Below, piece by piece: positions 1 to 8,116 of a DNA stretch of 64,000 nt. Under the pieces are notes generated by a model. It was not told the DNA's origin, did not search any database, and was given only the letters and a program-made list of their open reading frames with translations. The position numbers were made by a program, and so were the translations under genes. Within the stretch, counting starts at the first letter, position 1, and each line of letters opens with the position of its first letter. Source of the stretch: Rhodococcus phenolicus (GTDB lineage: Bacteria; Actinomycetota; Actinomycetes; Mycobacteriales; Mycobacteriaceae); the NCBI RefSeq assembly GCF_001646785.1, contig NZ_LRRH01000043.1:31404-95403 (forward strand). The letters are read 5' to 3'.

Positions 1-649
1 CGATCGAGGTGCTCGGCGACTTCTCGTGCAGGTACGCCGCAATGCCCGCCAGCAGTCCCCCGCCGCCGACCGGCACGACCACCAGATCCGGCGCGGCCGG
101 CAACTGCGCGAGGATCTCGCGGGCGATCGTGCCCTGGCCGGCCGCGGTACGCGCGTCGTCGAACGGCGCGACCATGGTGGCTCCGGTGCGCTCGACGTCG
201 GCGCGGGCGGCGGCGGCCGCGGCGTCGAAGGTGTCACCGATGGGGATGAGCTCGACGAACTCGCCGCCGTGGACCCGGATCCGGTCGCACTTCTGCTTCG
301 GGGTGCGCGCCGGGACGTAGATGCGCCCGGTGATGCCCATGGAGCGGCACGCGTACGCGACGCCCTGCGCGTGGTTTCCGGCGCTGGCCGTCACGACACC
401 TGCCGCCCGTTCGGCGTCGCTGAGCTGGGCCATCACGTTGTAGGCGCCGCGCAGCTTGAACGAGCGCACCCGCGTGAGATCCTCACGCTTGAGGTAGACG
501 TTCGCGCCGGTCAGAGCCGACAGTCGCGGGCAGTGCTCGAGTGGAGTCGGTGCCACCGCCGGGGAAATTCGCTCCGCTGCCGCATCGATGTCGGCCACGT
601 TCATCACGGGCGCGTGTGTCGGTTCTGCGGTGTGCGGGTAGGTGGTCAC
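1..649 (-). CDS. ilvA: Threonine ammonia-lyase (IlvA), 5' part only
   Basis: PLP-dependent dehydratase that deaminates threonine to 2-oxobutanoate, the first step of isoleucine synthesis. About 216 N-terminal residues are present and the frame runs off the left edge. Visible motifs are SFKLRGAYN with the PLP-binding lysine near residue 65, SAGNHAQGVA, and the glycine loop VGGGGLLAG that holds the cofactor phosphate. GTG at 649 is the first start in frame; ATG at 604 is an alternative that removes 15 residues and still leaves the conserved core. The C-terminal regulatory region lies outside the window, so biosynthetic and catabolic forms cannot be separated directly, although the dnaE1/lspA neighbourhood resembles the mycobacterial ilvA region. 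Confidence 0.9.
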   Translation of the reverse strand, partial: MTTYPHTAEPTHAPVMNVADIDAAAERISPAVAPTPLEHCPRLSALTGANVYLKREDLTRVRSFKLRGAYNVMAQLSDAERAAGVVTASAGNHAQGVAYACRSMGITGRIYVPARTPKQKCDRIRVHGGEFVELIPIGDTFDAAAAAARADVERTGATMVAPFDDARTAAGQGTIAREILAQLPAAPDLVVVPVGGGGLLAGIAAYLHEKSPSTSI

Positions 650-720
650 CCGTCAATGCTGCCACCCACCTCGCCGATCATCCAAAGCAATACCCGTCCG
701 GGACCCCGAGCGGGACGGGC

Positions 721-1014
721 TCACCGATCGTTCTCCTTCTGTCGCGACGGTGGCTCGTCGAGAACGATCAGGTCGAAACGATGATCGGGCCACCGGTCCC
801 CATCAGCGAGACATGGGCCGCTCCGGCCCGGCGAGAATGTGTCCCCTCGCGAGGTTCGCAGGGTCTGCGCCCGGTCGGCCAGGTCGCGTTCGGCGTGACT
901 CCCCCGCAGACGGACGGCGAGGTCGGCCACCGTCCGGGCGTGCCGACCATCGCCGTGCCGCCCAGCGCCGCACGGCGGTCCCGCGCGCAGGATGTGCCCC
1001 AGCCGATCGATCAC
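721..1014 (-). CDS. Small hypothetical protein downstream of katE
   Basis: A 97-residue frame starting with GTG at 1014, preceded by a G-rich stretch that could serve as ribosome-binding site. It lies 69 bases after the catalase stop and is in the same frame, with no other usual start codon between. Codon third positions are mostly G or C, and the product is rich in Arg, Gly and Asp and ends with an RFDLIVLDEP-like segment. I recognise no family. It could equally be a chance frame in GC-rich DNA, since frames with similar length exist on this stretch in other phases. Confidence 0.35.
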   Translation of the reverse strand: MIDRLGHILRAGPPCGAGRHGDGRHARTVADLAVRLRGSHAERDLADRAQTLRTSRGDTFSPGRSGPCLADGDRWPDHRFDLIVLDEPPSRQKENDR

Positions 1015-1083
1015 GACGATCGCCCCCGGTGGTGAAGCCCCCCGCTCGTCGCTGTCTGCGCCCGGATCGTTGCACGGCCCTTC

Positions 1084-3198
1084 TCACCGCTCCCAGACGC
1101 GGTGGGCGCCCAGCAGTTCGATCAATTGCCCGGCCACTACCGCGGGATCATCGTCGACGACCACCCCGGCTGTCCCACGCCATTCCGGTTCCAGCGATTC
1201 CCCAGCTCCGGCGACCGCTCCGATCGCCTTGTGGTGGCGGTATGCCTCGTCGAGCAGACGCCGGGCCGGACCGTCGGTGGCGGGGCCGAGAACCAGAATC
1301 GCGTCGAATTCGATCGATCGAGCGGTATCGAATGTGCGCGAGACCGTCACCGGCCGCTCGCCCGGGAAGAGCTTCCCGCCGTGCGGGGCGGTCACGAGTG
1401 GAAGCACCGACCGCTCCGTCAGAGCCTGCAGCGCGGCCTCGACCACGGCAGGTTCGGTGTCGTCGTCGGCCACGACCGCCACGATCCGCCCGTCGACCGG
1501 CCATGTTTGCCCGACCTGCGACAGCGCGGCGCTGGGTTCGAGCGACGACTCGACCTCGTCCACCGTCTCGGGCACCGGAAGGCCGAGCCCGCCGGCCACC
1601 TTCTCGCACAGACCGCGGTCGATGCGGGCCAGCACCGTCAATGCCCTTTCCTTGATCGCCTGCTCATAGCATTTGCCCAGTTCGAACGTGTAGGCAAGGG
1701 CAACGTGGTCCTGTTCGACCTCGGACAGGCTGCGGTAGAAGAGCCGCGGCTGGGAAAAGTGGTCCTCGAACGAACTGGGGCTGCTTCGCTGCTTGGTGGA
1801 TTCGGGCACGGTCACGGGGACGTCGACGAAGCCCGCGCCCGCACCTGCGGTGAACGGGCAGCCGCCGTCGAGGCTGTTGGGCTTGTAGGGAGCCGCACCC
1901 GGATGCACTGCGGTCTGGTGCATGCCGTCGCGCAGCATGTCGTTCACCGGGGCGTGCGGCCGGTTGATCGGCAGTTGCGCGAAGTTGGGACCGCCGAGCC
2001 GGCTGATCTGTGTGTCGAGGTACGAGAACAACCGCCCTTGCAACAGCGGGTCGTCGGTGACGTCGATACCCGGAACGAGATGCCCGGGATGAAAGGCCAC
2101 CTGCTCGGTCTCGGCGAAGTAGTTGGTGGGATTGGCGTCGAGGGTGAGGACACCGATGGGCTGGACCGGGGCGAGTTCCTCGGGAACGAACTTGGTGGGA
2201 TCGAGCAGGTCGATCCCTTCGAACTCCTGCTCCGGAGTGTCGGGAAAGACCTGGACGCCGAGGGTCCACTCCGGATGGGCACCCGACTCGATGGCGTCGG
2301 CGAGATCGCGCCGATGGAAGTCCGGGTCGACACCGCCGGCGATCTGCGCCTCCTCCCAGACCAGCGAGTGCACGCCCAGCCGGGGCTTCCAGTGGAACTT
2401 CACCAGGCAGGTCGTGCCGTCCTCGGCGACCAGCCGGAAGGTGTGGACACCGAAGCCCTCCATCATCCGGTAGGAACGCGGAATGCCGCGATCGGACATG
2501 TTCCACAACGTGTGGGCCGTGGCCTCGGTGTGCAGCGTGACGAAATCCCAGAAGGTGTCGTGGGCACTCTGCGCTTGAGGGACCTCGCGGTCCGGATGCG
2601 GTTTACCGGCATGGATGATGTCGGGGAACTTGATCGCGTCCTGGATGAAGAACACGGGAATGTTGTTGCCCACCAGGTCGAAAGTGCCCTCGCTCGTGTA
2701 GAACTTGGTGGCGAATCCACGGGTGTCGCGCACGGTGTCGGCGGATCCCCGAGACCCGAGAACCGTGGAGAACCGAACGAAGACCGGCGTCTCGACACCC
2801 TCCTGCAGGAACGCCGCGCGGGTGATGCCGGCCGCGGCGCCGTTGGACCGGAACACTCCGTGCGCGGCGGCGCCACGGGCGTGGACCACCCGTTCCGGAA
2901 TGCGTTCGTGGTCGAAGTGCGTGATCTTCTCGCGGAAGTGGTGATCCTGTAACAGGATCGGACCGCGCGGACCCGCCTTCAAGGAATGATCGGTGTCGGT
3001 GAGCTGCACACCTTGCGCGGTGGTCAGGGTATCGCCCTGCTGCGCGCGGTCGCCTGCGGCGGACCCGGTGGCCGAAACATGCTCGGGTGCCGACTGATCG
3101 GGTTTTCCCAGGGCCGGGCAGGGACCCGACGTCGGCTCGTCGACACCGGGGGTCACCGCTCCCGGGACGCCGGGCACTGTCGGATTCGTGTCGGTCAT
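1084..3198 (-). CDS. katE: Large-subunit catalase (HPII/KatE type)
   Basis: Heme catalase that dismutates hydrogen peroxide to water and oxygen in the cytoplasm. At about 704 residues it is the large-subunit type. An N-terminal extension is followed by the catalase core, with the catalytic His near 106 ([11 protein letters not shown]) and Asn near 179 ([10 protein letters not shown]), then the heme-side RLFSYLDTQ segment, a catalase-related domain, and a C-terminal flavodoxin/DJ-1-like domain ([10 protein letters not shown] onward). ATG at 3198 is chosen because AAGGAG sits 8 bases upstream; an in-frame start at 3240 would add 14 residues but lacks such a site. The upstream region holds two copies of CGTATACCCGT, which read GGGTATACG on the coding strand and resemble the -10 element of stress sigma factors (SigB/SigF). 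That fits a stationary-phase or stress catalase. Confidence 0.96.
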   Translation of the reverse strand: MTDTNPTVPGVPGAVTPGVDEPTSGPCPALGKPDQSAPEHVSATGSAAGDRAQQGDTLTTAQGVQLTDTDHSLKAGPRGPILLQDHHFREKITHFDHERIPERVVHARGAAAHGVFRSNGAAAGITRAAFLQEGVETPVFVRFSTVLGSRGSADTVRDTRGFATKFYTSEGTFDLVGNNIPVFFIQDAIKFPDIIHAGKPHPDREVPQAQSAHDTFWDFVTLHTEATAHTLWNMSDRGIPRSYRMMEGFGVHTFRLVAEDGTTCLVKFHWKPRLGVHSLVWEEAQIAGGVDPDFHRRDLADAIESGAHPEWTLGVQVFPDTPEQEFEGIDLLDPTKFVPEELAPVQPIGVLTLDANPTNYFAETEQVAFHPGHLVPGIDVTDDPLLQGRLFSYLDTQISRLGGPNFAQLPINRPHAPVNDMLRDGMHQTAVHPGAAPYKPNSLDGGCPFTAGAGAGFVDVPVTVPESTKQRSSPSSFEDHFSQPRLFYRSLSEVEQDHVALAYTFELGKCYEQAIKERALTVLARIDRGLCEKVAGGLGLPVPETVDEVESSLEPSAALSQVGQTWPVDGRIVAVVADDDTEPAVVEAALQALTERSVLPLVTAPHGGKLFPGERPVTVSRTFDTARSIEFDAILVLGPATDGPARRLLDEAYRHHKAIGAVAGAGESLEPEWRGTAGVVVDDDPAVVAGQLIELLGAHRVWER

Positions 3199-3251
3199 CG
3201 ATACGCTCCTTCGCTGTTCGTCTCTCGCTTCACCGGTCACAGGGACACCCC

Positions 3252-3280
3252 CGTATACCCGTTCTGCCTCGTATACCCGT
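3252..3280 (-). promoter_or_regulatory. Two 11-bp direct repeats, possible stress-sigma -10 elements upstream of katE
   Basis: The sequence CGTATACCCGT occurs at 3252-3262 and again at 3270-3280, exactly 18 bp apart. On the katE strand both read ACGGGTATACG. GGGTAT is the typical -10 element of actinobacterial SigB/SigF-type promoters. I do not see a convincing GTTT -35 at the expected distance, so the repeats could instead be an operator. A further GGGTATA occurs at about 3311 on the plus strand. Confidence 0.4.
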
Positions 3281-3434
3281 CCTGCTCCCTCTCATCCCTT
3301 CCGAATCCGGGGGTATAGCGGCGGCCGTATCGGGATAAGCAGAGGGGGTCGGAAGAATCATGAACTTCTTGCAGCCGAACGGGCCGAGGGAGTTCCGCCG
3401 ATGCGCCGGGTACACGGTCGGCGCCGAACGAAAG

Positions 3435-3596
3435 ATGACAGCCATGATCAACCTTTCCACCCTCGGTGATCGAACGGACGACCTGCCCTGCGAGGGCGGT
3501 CCCGCAGCCGCCCCGACGACGATGACGGCCCTCGCCGCGGCCGAAGCGGAGAAGCTCCGGATCCGGGCAGCGCGAGAGGCTCTCGGCGCTCCCTGA
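3435..3596 (+). CDS. Possible small protein
   Basis: A 53-residue frame starting ATG at 3435 with GAAAG just upstream; the same frame also opens earlier at ATG 3360 (78 residues). The product ends in an Ala/Glu/Arg-rich helix-like stretch (ALAAAEAEKLRIRAAREAL). It lies between the divergent katE promoter region and the CsbD-like gene on the same strand, so it may be a small stress-associated peptide. No family is recognised and it could be non-coding. Confidence 0.3.
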   Translation: MTAMINLSTLGDRTDDLPCEGGPAAAPTTMTALAAAEAEKLRIRAAREALGAP

Positions 3597-3678
3597 CGTC
3601 GAGGAGTGTGCCGGAGTTCCTTCCGGACACGGTAGTTCGAGCGGTATTCGAAATTCATTCGCACACAGGAGGAACGTG

Positions 3679-3879
3679 ATGGGTGTCGGCGACAAGTTCG
3701 GAAACAAGGCGGAAGAACTCGGCGGCCGGGCGAAAGAGGCCGTCGGCTCGGCGACCGGCGACGACGATCTGAGGGACGAGGGTCGCGCGGATCAGGCATC
3801 GTCCGCGGTGAAGAAGGGTGTCGAGAAGATCAAGGACCAGGCGAACAAGGTGGCCGAGAAGATCACCGGCGACGACTGA
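3679..3879 (+). CDS. CsbD-like general stress protein
   Basis: A 66-residue hydrophilic, Lys/Glu/Asp/Gly-rich protein of the CsbD family, recognised from GDKFGNKAEELGGRAKEAVG at the N terminus followed by a second repeat-like unit (VEKIKDQANKVAEKITGDD). CsbD-like proteins accumulate under general stress in many bacteria and their biochemical role is not known. AGGAGG lies at 3667-3672; ATG at 3679 gives six bases of spacing and is preferred over the adjoining GTG at 3676. Proximity to katE suggests a shared stress regulon, an inference from position and family only. It converges with the pyruvate dehydrogenase gene. Confidence 0.9.
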   Translation: MGVGDKFGNKAEELGGRAKEAVGSATGDDDLRDEGRADQASSAVKKGVEKIKDQANKVAEKITGDD

Positions 3880-3910
3880 TCGCCGGCCCCGGTACGGGAG
3901 GCAGGGCTCG

Positions 3911-5677
3911 TCAGGAGCCGAACTGGGACGGCCGCGGCAGGTTCCGAAGATTGGACTTCGCCATCTGCACGGCCTCCCCCACCCCACCGTTCATGACGAT
4001 CTTCGACATCGCCAGCGCGAACCCCTTGACCTGTTCGCCCGTGATGGTCGGCGGCAACGACAACGCCAGCGGATCGGTCACCACGTCGACGAGCGCGGGG
4101 CCCGGGTGAGCGAAGGCGTCGCGCAGGGTGCGTTCGACGGCCGCCGGATCCTCGACCCGGCGGGCGAAGAACCCGAGGGTTTCGGCGAGGCGGGCGTAGT
4201 CGACCGCGGGCACGTCCACCCCGAAGTCGGCGAGACCGTCGACGAGCATCTCGAGTTTGACCATGCCGAGCGTCGCATTGTCGAACAGCACGATCTTGAT
4301 CGGCAGCCGGTGCATCGCGACCGTGATGAGCTCGCCCAGCAGCATCGACAGGCCGCCGTCACCGCTGACGGACACGACCTGGCGGTCAGGCTCGGCGATC
4401 TGCGCACCGATCGCGTGCGGAAGCGCGTTGGCCATCGACCCGTGCAGTGCCGACGACAGGAACCGGCGCCGGCCGTTCGGGTTCAGATACCGCGCGGACC
4501 ACACATTGCACATACCCGTGTCGGCGGTGAACACGGCGTCCTGCGTCGCGACGTCGTCGAGGATCGAAGCGACGTACTCGGGGTGGATCGGTGTTCGCTG
4601 CCGGACCGGCGTGGTGTACGCACCGACGACCTTCTCCATCAGGTCGCGGTGCCTGTCCAGGGTGCGCTCGAGGAACGCACGGTCGTCCTTGCGGCGGATC
4701 AACGGCCGCAGCGCTTTCAGGGTCGCGGACGTGTCACCGTGGACGGCCAGGTCCAGGTCGGTGCGGCGGCCGAGGCGGGACGCGTCGATGTCGATCTGGG
4801 CGGTGCGCACCTCGGGCAGGAACTGGTCGTACGGGAAGTCCGTGCCTACGAGCAGCAGAAGATCCGCGCCGTGCATGCCGTCGTGCGCGGCGCCGTAGCC
4901 GAGCAGTCCGGTCATGCCGACGTCGAACGGGTTGTCGTACTGGATCCATTCCTTGCCGCGCAGGCTGTGCCCGATGGGCGCCCCCACCGCATCCGCGAGG
5001 GCGAGCACCTCGTCGCGGGCGTCGCGCACCCCCGCTCCCGCGAAGATCGCGACCTTCCCGGCTTCGTTGATCGCGTCGGCCAGTGCCCGCACGTCCGCGT
5101 CGGCCGGGACCACGGTGGGCGTGCCGGTCCGGACGAGTTTCGGCGCATGCCCCGCCGCGGGGAGTGCCGCGACGTCGCCGGGCAGGGTGACCACGGCGAC
5201 ACCGGGACCGGACAGTGCGTGCGTCATCGCGCTGTGCAGGACGCGGGGCGCCTGCGCGGCTGCGCTGATCATCTCGGTGTACGTCGAGCACTCGACGAAC
5301 AGCCGATCGGGGTGGGTTTCCTGGAAGTATCCGGATCCGATCTGGACGGACGGGATGTGCGAGGCGATGGCCAGCACCGGAGCACCGGATCGGTGCGCGT
5401 CGTACAGCCCGTTGATCAGGTGCAGATTGCCCGGCCCGCACGAACCCGCGCACACCGCGAGTTCTCCGGTGAGTTGCGCATCGGCCGAGGCCGCGAACGC
5501 TGCCGCTTCCTCGTGCCGCACGTGTATCCAGTCGATGCCACCCGCCGCGGCACCCCCCGTGCGGCGCACCGCGTCGACGACCGGGTTGAGACTGTCGCCG
5601 ACGATCCCGTAGATGCGGCGCACCCCGGCGTCGACGAGCTGTTCGACGAGTTGATCCGCGACGGTGTGCGCAGGCAT
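3911..5677 (-). CDS. poxB: Thiamine-diphosphate pyruvate dehydrogenase/oxidase (PoxB-like)
   Basis: A 588-residue member of the acetolactate synthase/pyruvate oxidase fold, expected to decarboxylate pyruvate to acetate and pass electrons to quinone, or to act as a related 2-oxoacid enzyme. Visible features are the catalytic Glu in VRHEEAAAFA near residue 56, the FAD-type central domain, and the C-terminal thiamine-diphosphate motif SGDGGLSMLLGELITVAMH. The closing KGFALAMSKIVMNGG segment is like the membrane-active C-terminal region of pyruvate:quinone oxidoreductases. ATG at 5677 is chosen since it lies eight bases after the stop of the upstream nitroreductase gene with GGGG between; a longer frame to 5779 would overlap that gene. 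The two genes probably form one operon. Confidence 0.9.
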   Translation of the reverse strand: MPAHTVADQLVEQLVDAGVRRIYGIVGDSLNPVVDAVRRTGGAAAGGIDWIHVRHEEAAAFAASADAQLTGELAVCAGSCGPGNLHLINGLYDAHRSGAPVLAIASHIPSVQIGSGYFQETHPDRLFVECSTYTEMISAAAQAPRVLHSAMTHALSGPGVAVVTLPGDVAALPAAGHAPKLVRTGTPTVVPADADVRALADAINEAGKVAIFAGAGVRDARDEVLALADAVGAPIGHSLRGKEWIQYDNPFDVGMTGLLGYGAAHDGMHGADLLLLVGTDFPYDQFLPEVRTAQIDIDASRLGRRTDLDLAVHGDTSATLKALRPLIRRKDDRAFLERTLDRHRDLMEKVVGAYTTPVRQRTPIHPEYVASILDDVATQDAVFTADTGMCNVWSARYLNPNGRRRFLSSALHGSMANALPHAIGAQIAEPDRQVVSVSGDGGLSMLLGELITVAMHRLPIKIVLFDNATLGMVKLEMLVDGLADFGVDVPAVDYARLAETLGFFARRVEDPAAVERTLRDAFAHPGPALVDVVTDPLALSLPPTITGEQVKGFALAMSKIVMNGGVGEAVQMAKSNLRNLPRPSQFGS

Positions 5678-5685
5678 GGGCGCCC

Positions 5686-6120
5686 CTATCGCGGTTCGAG
5701 GACGAATACGGGTATCGGCCGGTCCGTCTTCTTCTGGTAGTCCGCGTAGTCCGGGAATGCCGCGACCGCCCGTTCCCACCAGAGGGTCTTCTCGTCACCG
5801 TGGACCTCGCGGGCGGTCATGTCCTGCACCCGGGTCCCGTCTCGCAGTTCCACGTGGGGATCGGCGACGACGTTGTAGTACCAGACGGGGTTCTTCGGCG
5901 CCCCGCCGAGGGACGCGACGACCGCGTACACACCGTCGTGTTCGACGCGCATCAACGGCGTCTTGCGGAGTTTTCCGCTCTTGGCGCCCCGTGTGGTGAG
6001 GATGACCACCGGCATGCCGTTCATGGTGGTGCCCTCGGTGCCACCCGAGGACTCGTACTTCTGGACCTGGTCCGCGGCCCATGTCGACGGGCTGGGTTCG
6101 TATTCTCCGATCAGAGGCAT
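5686..6120 (-). CDS. Deazaflavin-type nitroreductase family protein (DUF385/Ddn-like)
   Basis: A 144-residue protein of the F420(H2)-dependent nitroreductase/quinone reductase family (Ddn-like). Family features seen are [23 protein letters not shown], which contains the phosphate-binding R-x-SGKxRKTPL stretch, followed by [20 protein letters not shown] and a C-terminal [19 protein letters not shown]. Relatives in mycobacteria reduce quinones or nitro compounds with F420H2, and the exact substrate here is unknown. Its stop is eight bases before poxB, suggesting co-transcription. The start has only a weak ribosome-binding site. Confidence 0.88.
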   Translation of the reverse strand: MPLIGEYEPSPSTWAADQVQKYESSGGTEGTTMNGMPVVILTTRGAKSGKLRKTPLMRVEHDGVYAVVASLGGAPKNPVWYYNVVADPHVELRDGTRVQDMTAREVHGDEKTLWWERAVAAFPDYADYQKKTDRPIPVFVLEPR

Positions 6121-6173
6121 ACGGACCAGTCAACACGTTCTTGTGATCCGACACACGGACGACGGAAAGTTCG

Positions 6174-6203
6174 TTGACCCGAATTCTTCTCTGCGATTAC
6201 CCT
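6174..6203 (+). promoter_or_regulatory. Candidate housekeeping promoter
   Basis: TTGACC at 6174-6179 is followed after 18 bases by TACCCT at 6198-6203. This is a reasonable actinobacterial sigma-70-type promoter placed about 35 bases upstream of the small membrane protein gene. Confidence 0.35.
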
Positions 6204-6238
6204 GAAGGCAGACTTTCCAGCACCGTAGGAGCCTCGTG

Positions 6239-6463
6239 ATGACCACCCTCGACACCCCTGCCCGGCGGGTCCGTCGCGTGGCCGGCATCGATCTCGCCGG
6301 CACCGAGTGGCCGTTGTACAAACTCGAAGCCGTGGTCGTCGGATTCCTCGTGCTGCTCGCACTGTTCGTCATCACCGGTTCCGGACAGATCGCCGTGCTC
6401 TCGGCCGCGACGGCCGCCACCGTCACCTGGTGGGTGCGGCTGGCGTATTACCGTCGCACGTAG
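6239..6463 (+). CDS. Small membrane protein, hypothetical
   Basis: A 74-residue protein with two hydrophobic segments (VVVGFLVLLALFVITGSG and IAVLSAATAATVTWWV) after a basic N-terminal region. GTAGGAG lies upstream and ATG at 6239 gives proper spacing; GTG at 6236 is the adjoining alternative. Its stop is only ten bases from the end of the converging glutamate-synthase-like gene. No family recognised. Confidence 0.6.
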   Translation: MTTLDTPARRVRRVAGIDLAGTEWPLYKLEAVVVGFLVLLALFVITGSGQIAVLSAATAATVTWWVRLAYYRRT

Positions 6464-6473
6464 AGTCGTCCGA

Positions 6474-8051
6474 TCAGGGCCTCGTCTCGGCGCCGCGTGA
6501 GCCGGTGTCGCCGGGACTCTGCGCCGCGGTTGCCGTCATGATGCGGCTGATCTCTTCGCGATCGGCGACGCCCGGAAGACCCCAGCCGTCCCGGTAGCCG
6601 TACATCTCGGCGAGAGTCACCGCATGCCGGTTGCCGTCGGCGACCTCGACGTCTTCCGCCGTGATCAAACTCGGATGCGCCACGCCGCACGCCTCCGCCA
6701 CCTTGAACACCTCACGTCGCAGGGCCCGGAGATACTGCTCCACCCGGTCCGCCTTCGACGGGACGTCCAGTCCTCTTGCCAGCCATGCATTCTGGGTGGC
6801 CACGCCGGTGGGGCATCGATCGGTGTGGCACTTCTGCGCCTGGATGCACCCCAGTGCGAACATCGGCTCGCGGGCGACGTTGACCATGTCGCACCCGAGA
6901 GCCATTGCCGCTACGGCATTGTCGGGCATACCGAGCTTGCCCGATCCGATGAACGTCACACGTTCGGCCAGGCCGGCCTCGGCGAACTGTCGATGCACAC
7001 GGGCGAATCCGCTGCGGAACGGCAGCGACACCGAGTCCGCGAACACGAGCGGCGCCGCCCCCGTACCGCCCTCACCACCGTCGACGGTGACGAAGTCGAC
7101 GCCGCGCTCACCGTCGCGCATCGCGTCGACGAGCAACTGCCAGAACGTGGGGTCCCCGACCGCCGCTTTGATCCCGACGGGCAGTCCGGTGGCTTCAGCG
7201 ATCGTCTCCACGAAATCGAGCATGCTGTCGATGTCGTGGAATGCGGTGTGCCGCGAGGGACTCACCACGTCGCGCCCCACCGGCACACCGCGGATCTCGG
7301 CGATCTCCGGCGTCACCTTGGCCCCCGGCAACAAGCCACCGAGGCCGGGCTTGGCACCCTGGCTCAGCTTGATCTCGATGGCCTTCACCGGCGCCGACTC
7401 GGTGAGCGCGACCAGCCTGCCGAGATCGAATCGACCTTCGCCGTCGCGGCAGCCGAAGTATGCGGTGCCGATCTGGAAGATCAGATCGGCGCCGTTGCGG
7501 TGGTACCGCGACAGCCCGCCCTCACCCGTGTTGTGCAGGCAGCCCGCCGCCGCGGCTCCCTGGTTCAGCGCCACCACCGCCGCCGCCGACAACGAGCCGA
7601 AACTCATCGCCGAGACGTTGACGAACGAATCCGGCCGGAACGCCTTCGCGCGGCCCCGGGGCCCGCCGAGGATCTTCGCCGACGGGATCTTCAGTCCCTC
7701 ACCGTGGTGCGGCGCCCCGGACGGCGGGATCCGAGAGAACGTGCGGTGCTTGATGATCGTGTACCCGTCGGTGAACTCGATGTCGTTGTCCGTGCCGAAC
7801 CCGAAGGTGTCGTTCTCCCTCTTCGACACCGCGTACACCCAGTGCCGCTGGTCGCGGGTGAACGGCCGTTCCTCGTCGTTGCGGGTGATGATGTACTGCC
7901 GCAGTTCCGGCCCGACGGACTCGAGCAGGTACCGTCCGTGCCCGACGACGGGAAAGTTCCTCAGCAGCGCATGCCTGCGCTGCAGCAGGTCGTACGATGC
8001 CACCGCAGCCAACGCGGCGGCCGGGATTCCGAGTGCCTTCGACCAGTTCAT
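6474..8051 (-). CDS. FMN-binding glutamate synthase family protein
   Basis: About 525 residues related to the central FMN-binding domain of glutamate synthase. The N-terminal segment LGIPAAALAAVASYDLLQ is likely a membrane anchor. The core includes FVNVSAMSFGSLSAAAV, GEGGLSRYH, IEIKLSQGAKPGLGG and VDGGEGGTGAAPLVF, and near residue 400 the cysteine motif CIQAQKCHTDRCPTG that ligates a 3Fe-4S cluster in true glutamate synthases. It lacks the glutaminase domain, so it is not a complete GltB and the real electron donor and substrate are unknown. ATG at 8051 is chosen because the frame upstream of it (to 8399) encodes Arg-rich sequence typical of non-coding phases. Confidence 0.88.
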   Translation of the reverse strand: MNWSKALGIPAAALAAVASYDLLQRRHALLRNFPVVGHGRYLLESVGPELRQYIITRNDEERPFTRDQRHWVYAVSKRENDTFGFGTDNDIEFTDGYTIIKHRTFSRIPPSGAPHHGEGLKIPSAKILGGPRGRAKAFRPDSFVNVSAMSFGSLSAAAVVALNQGAAAAGCLHNTGEGGLSRYHRNGADLIFQIGTAYFGCRDGEGRFDLGRLVALTESAPVKAIEIKLSQGAKPGLGGLLPGAKVTPEIAEIRGVPVGRDVVSPSRHTAFHDIDSMLDFVETIAEATGLPVGIKAAVGDPTFWQLLVDAMRDGERGVDFVTVDGGEGGTGAAPLVFADSVSLPFRSGFARVHRQFAEAGLAERVTFIGSGKLGMPDNAVAAMALGCDMVNVAREPMFALGCIQAQKCHTDRCPTGVATQNAWLARGLDVPSKADRVEQYLRALRREVFKVAEACGVAHPSLITAEDVEVADGNRHAVTLAEMYGYRDGWGLPGVADREEISRIMTATAAQSPGDTGSRGAETRP

Positions 8052-8116
8052 CACTCCACGGTAGGTGCGCGACCGCGAGCCCACATCCGGATGATCCGAT
8101 ACCGATGCTCTCGGGG

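Noticed and set aside
3606..3633. Imperfect hairpin before the CsbD gene as a terminator
   Set aside because: The stem has a bulge and no T-tract, and there is no firmly supported gene just upstream.
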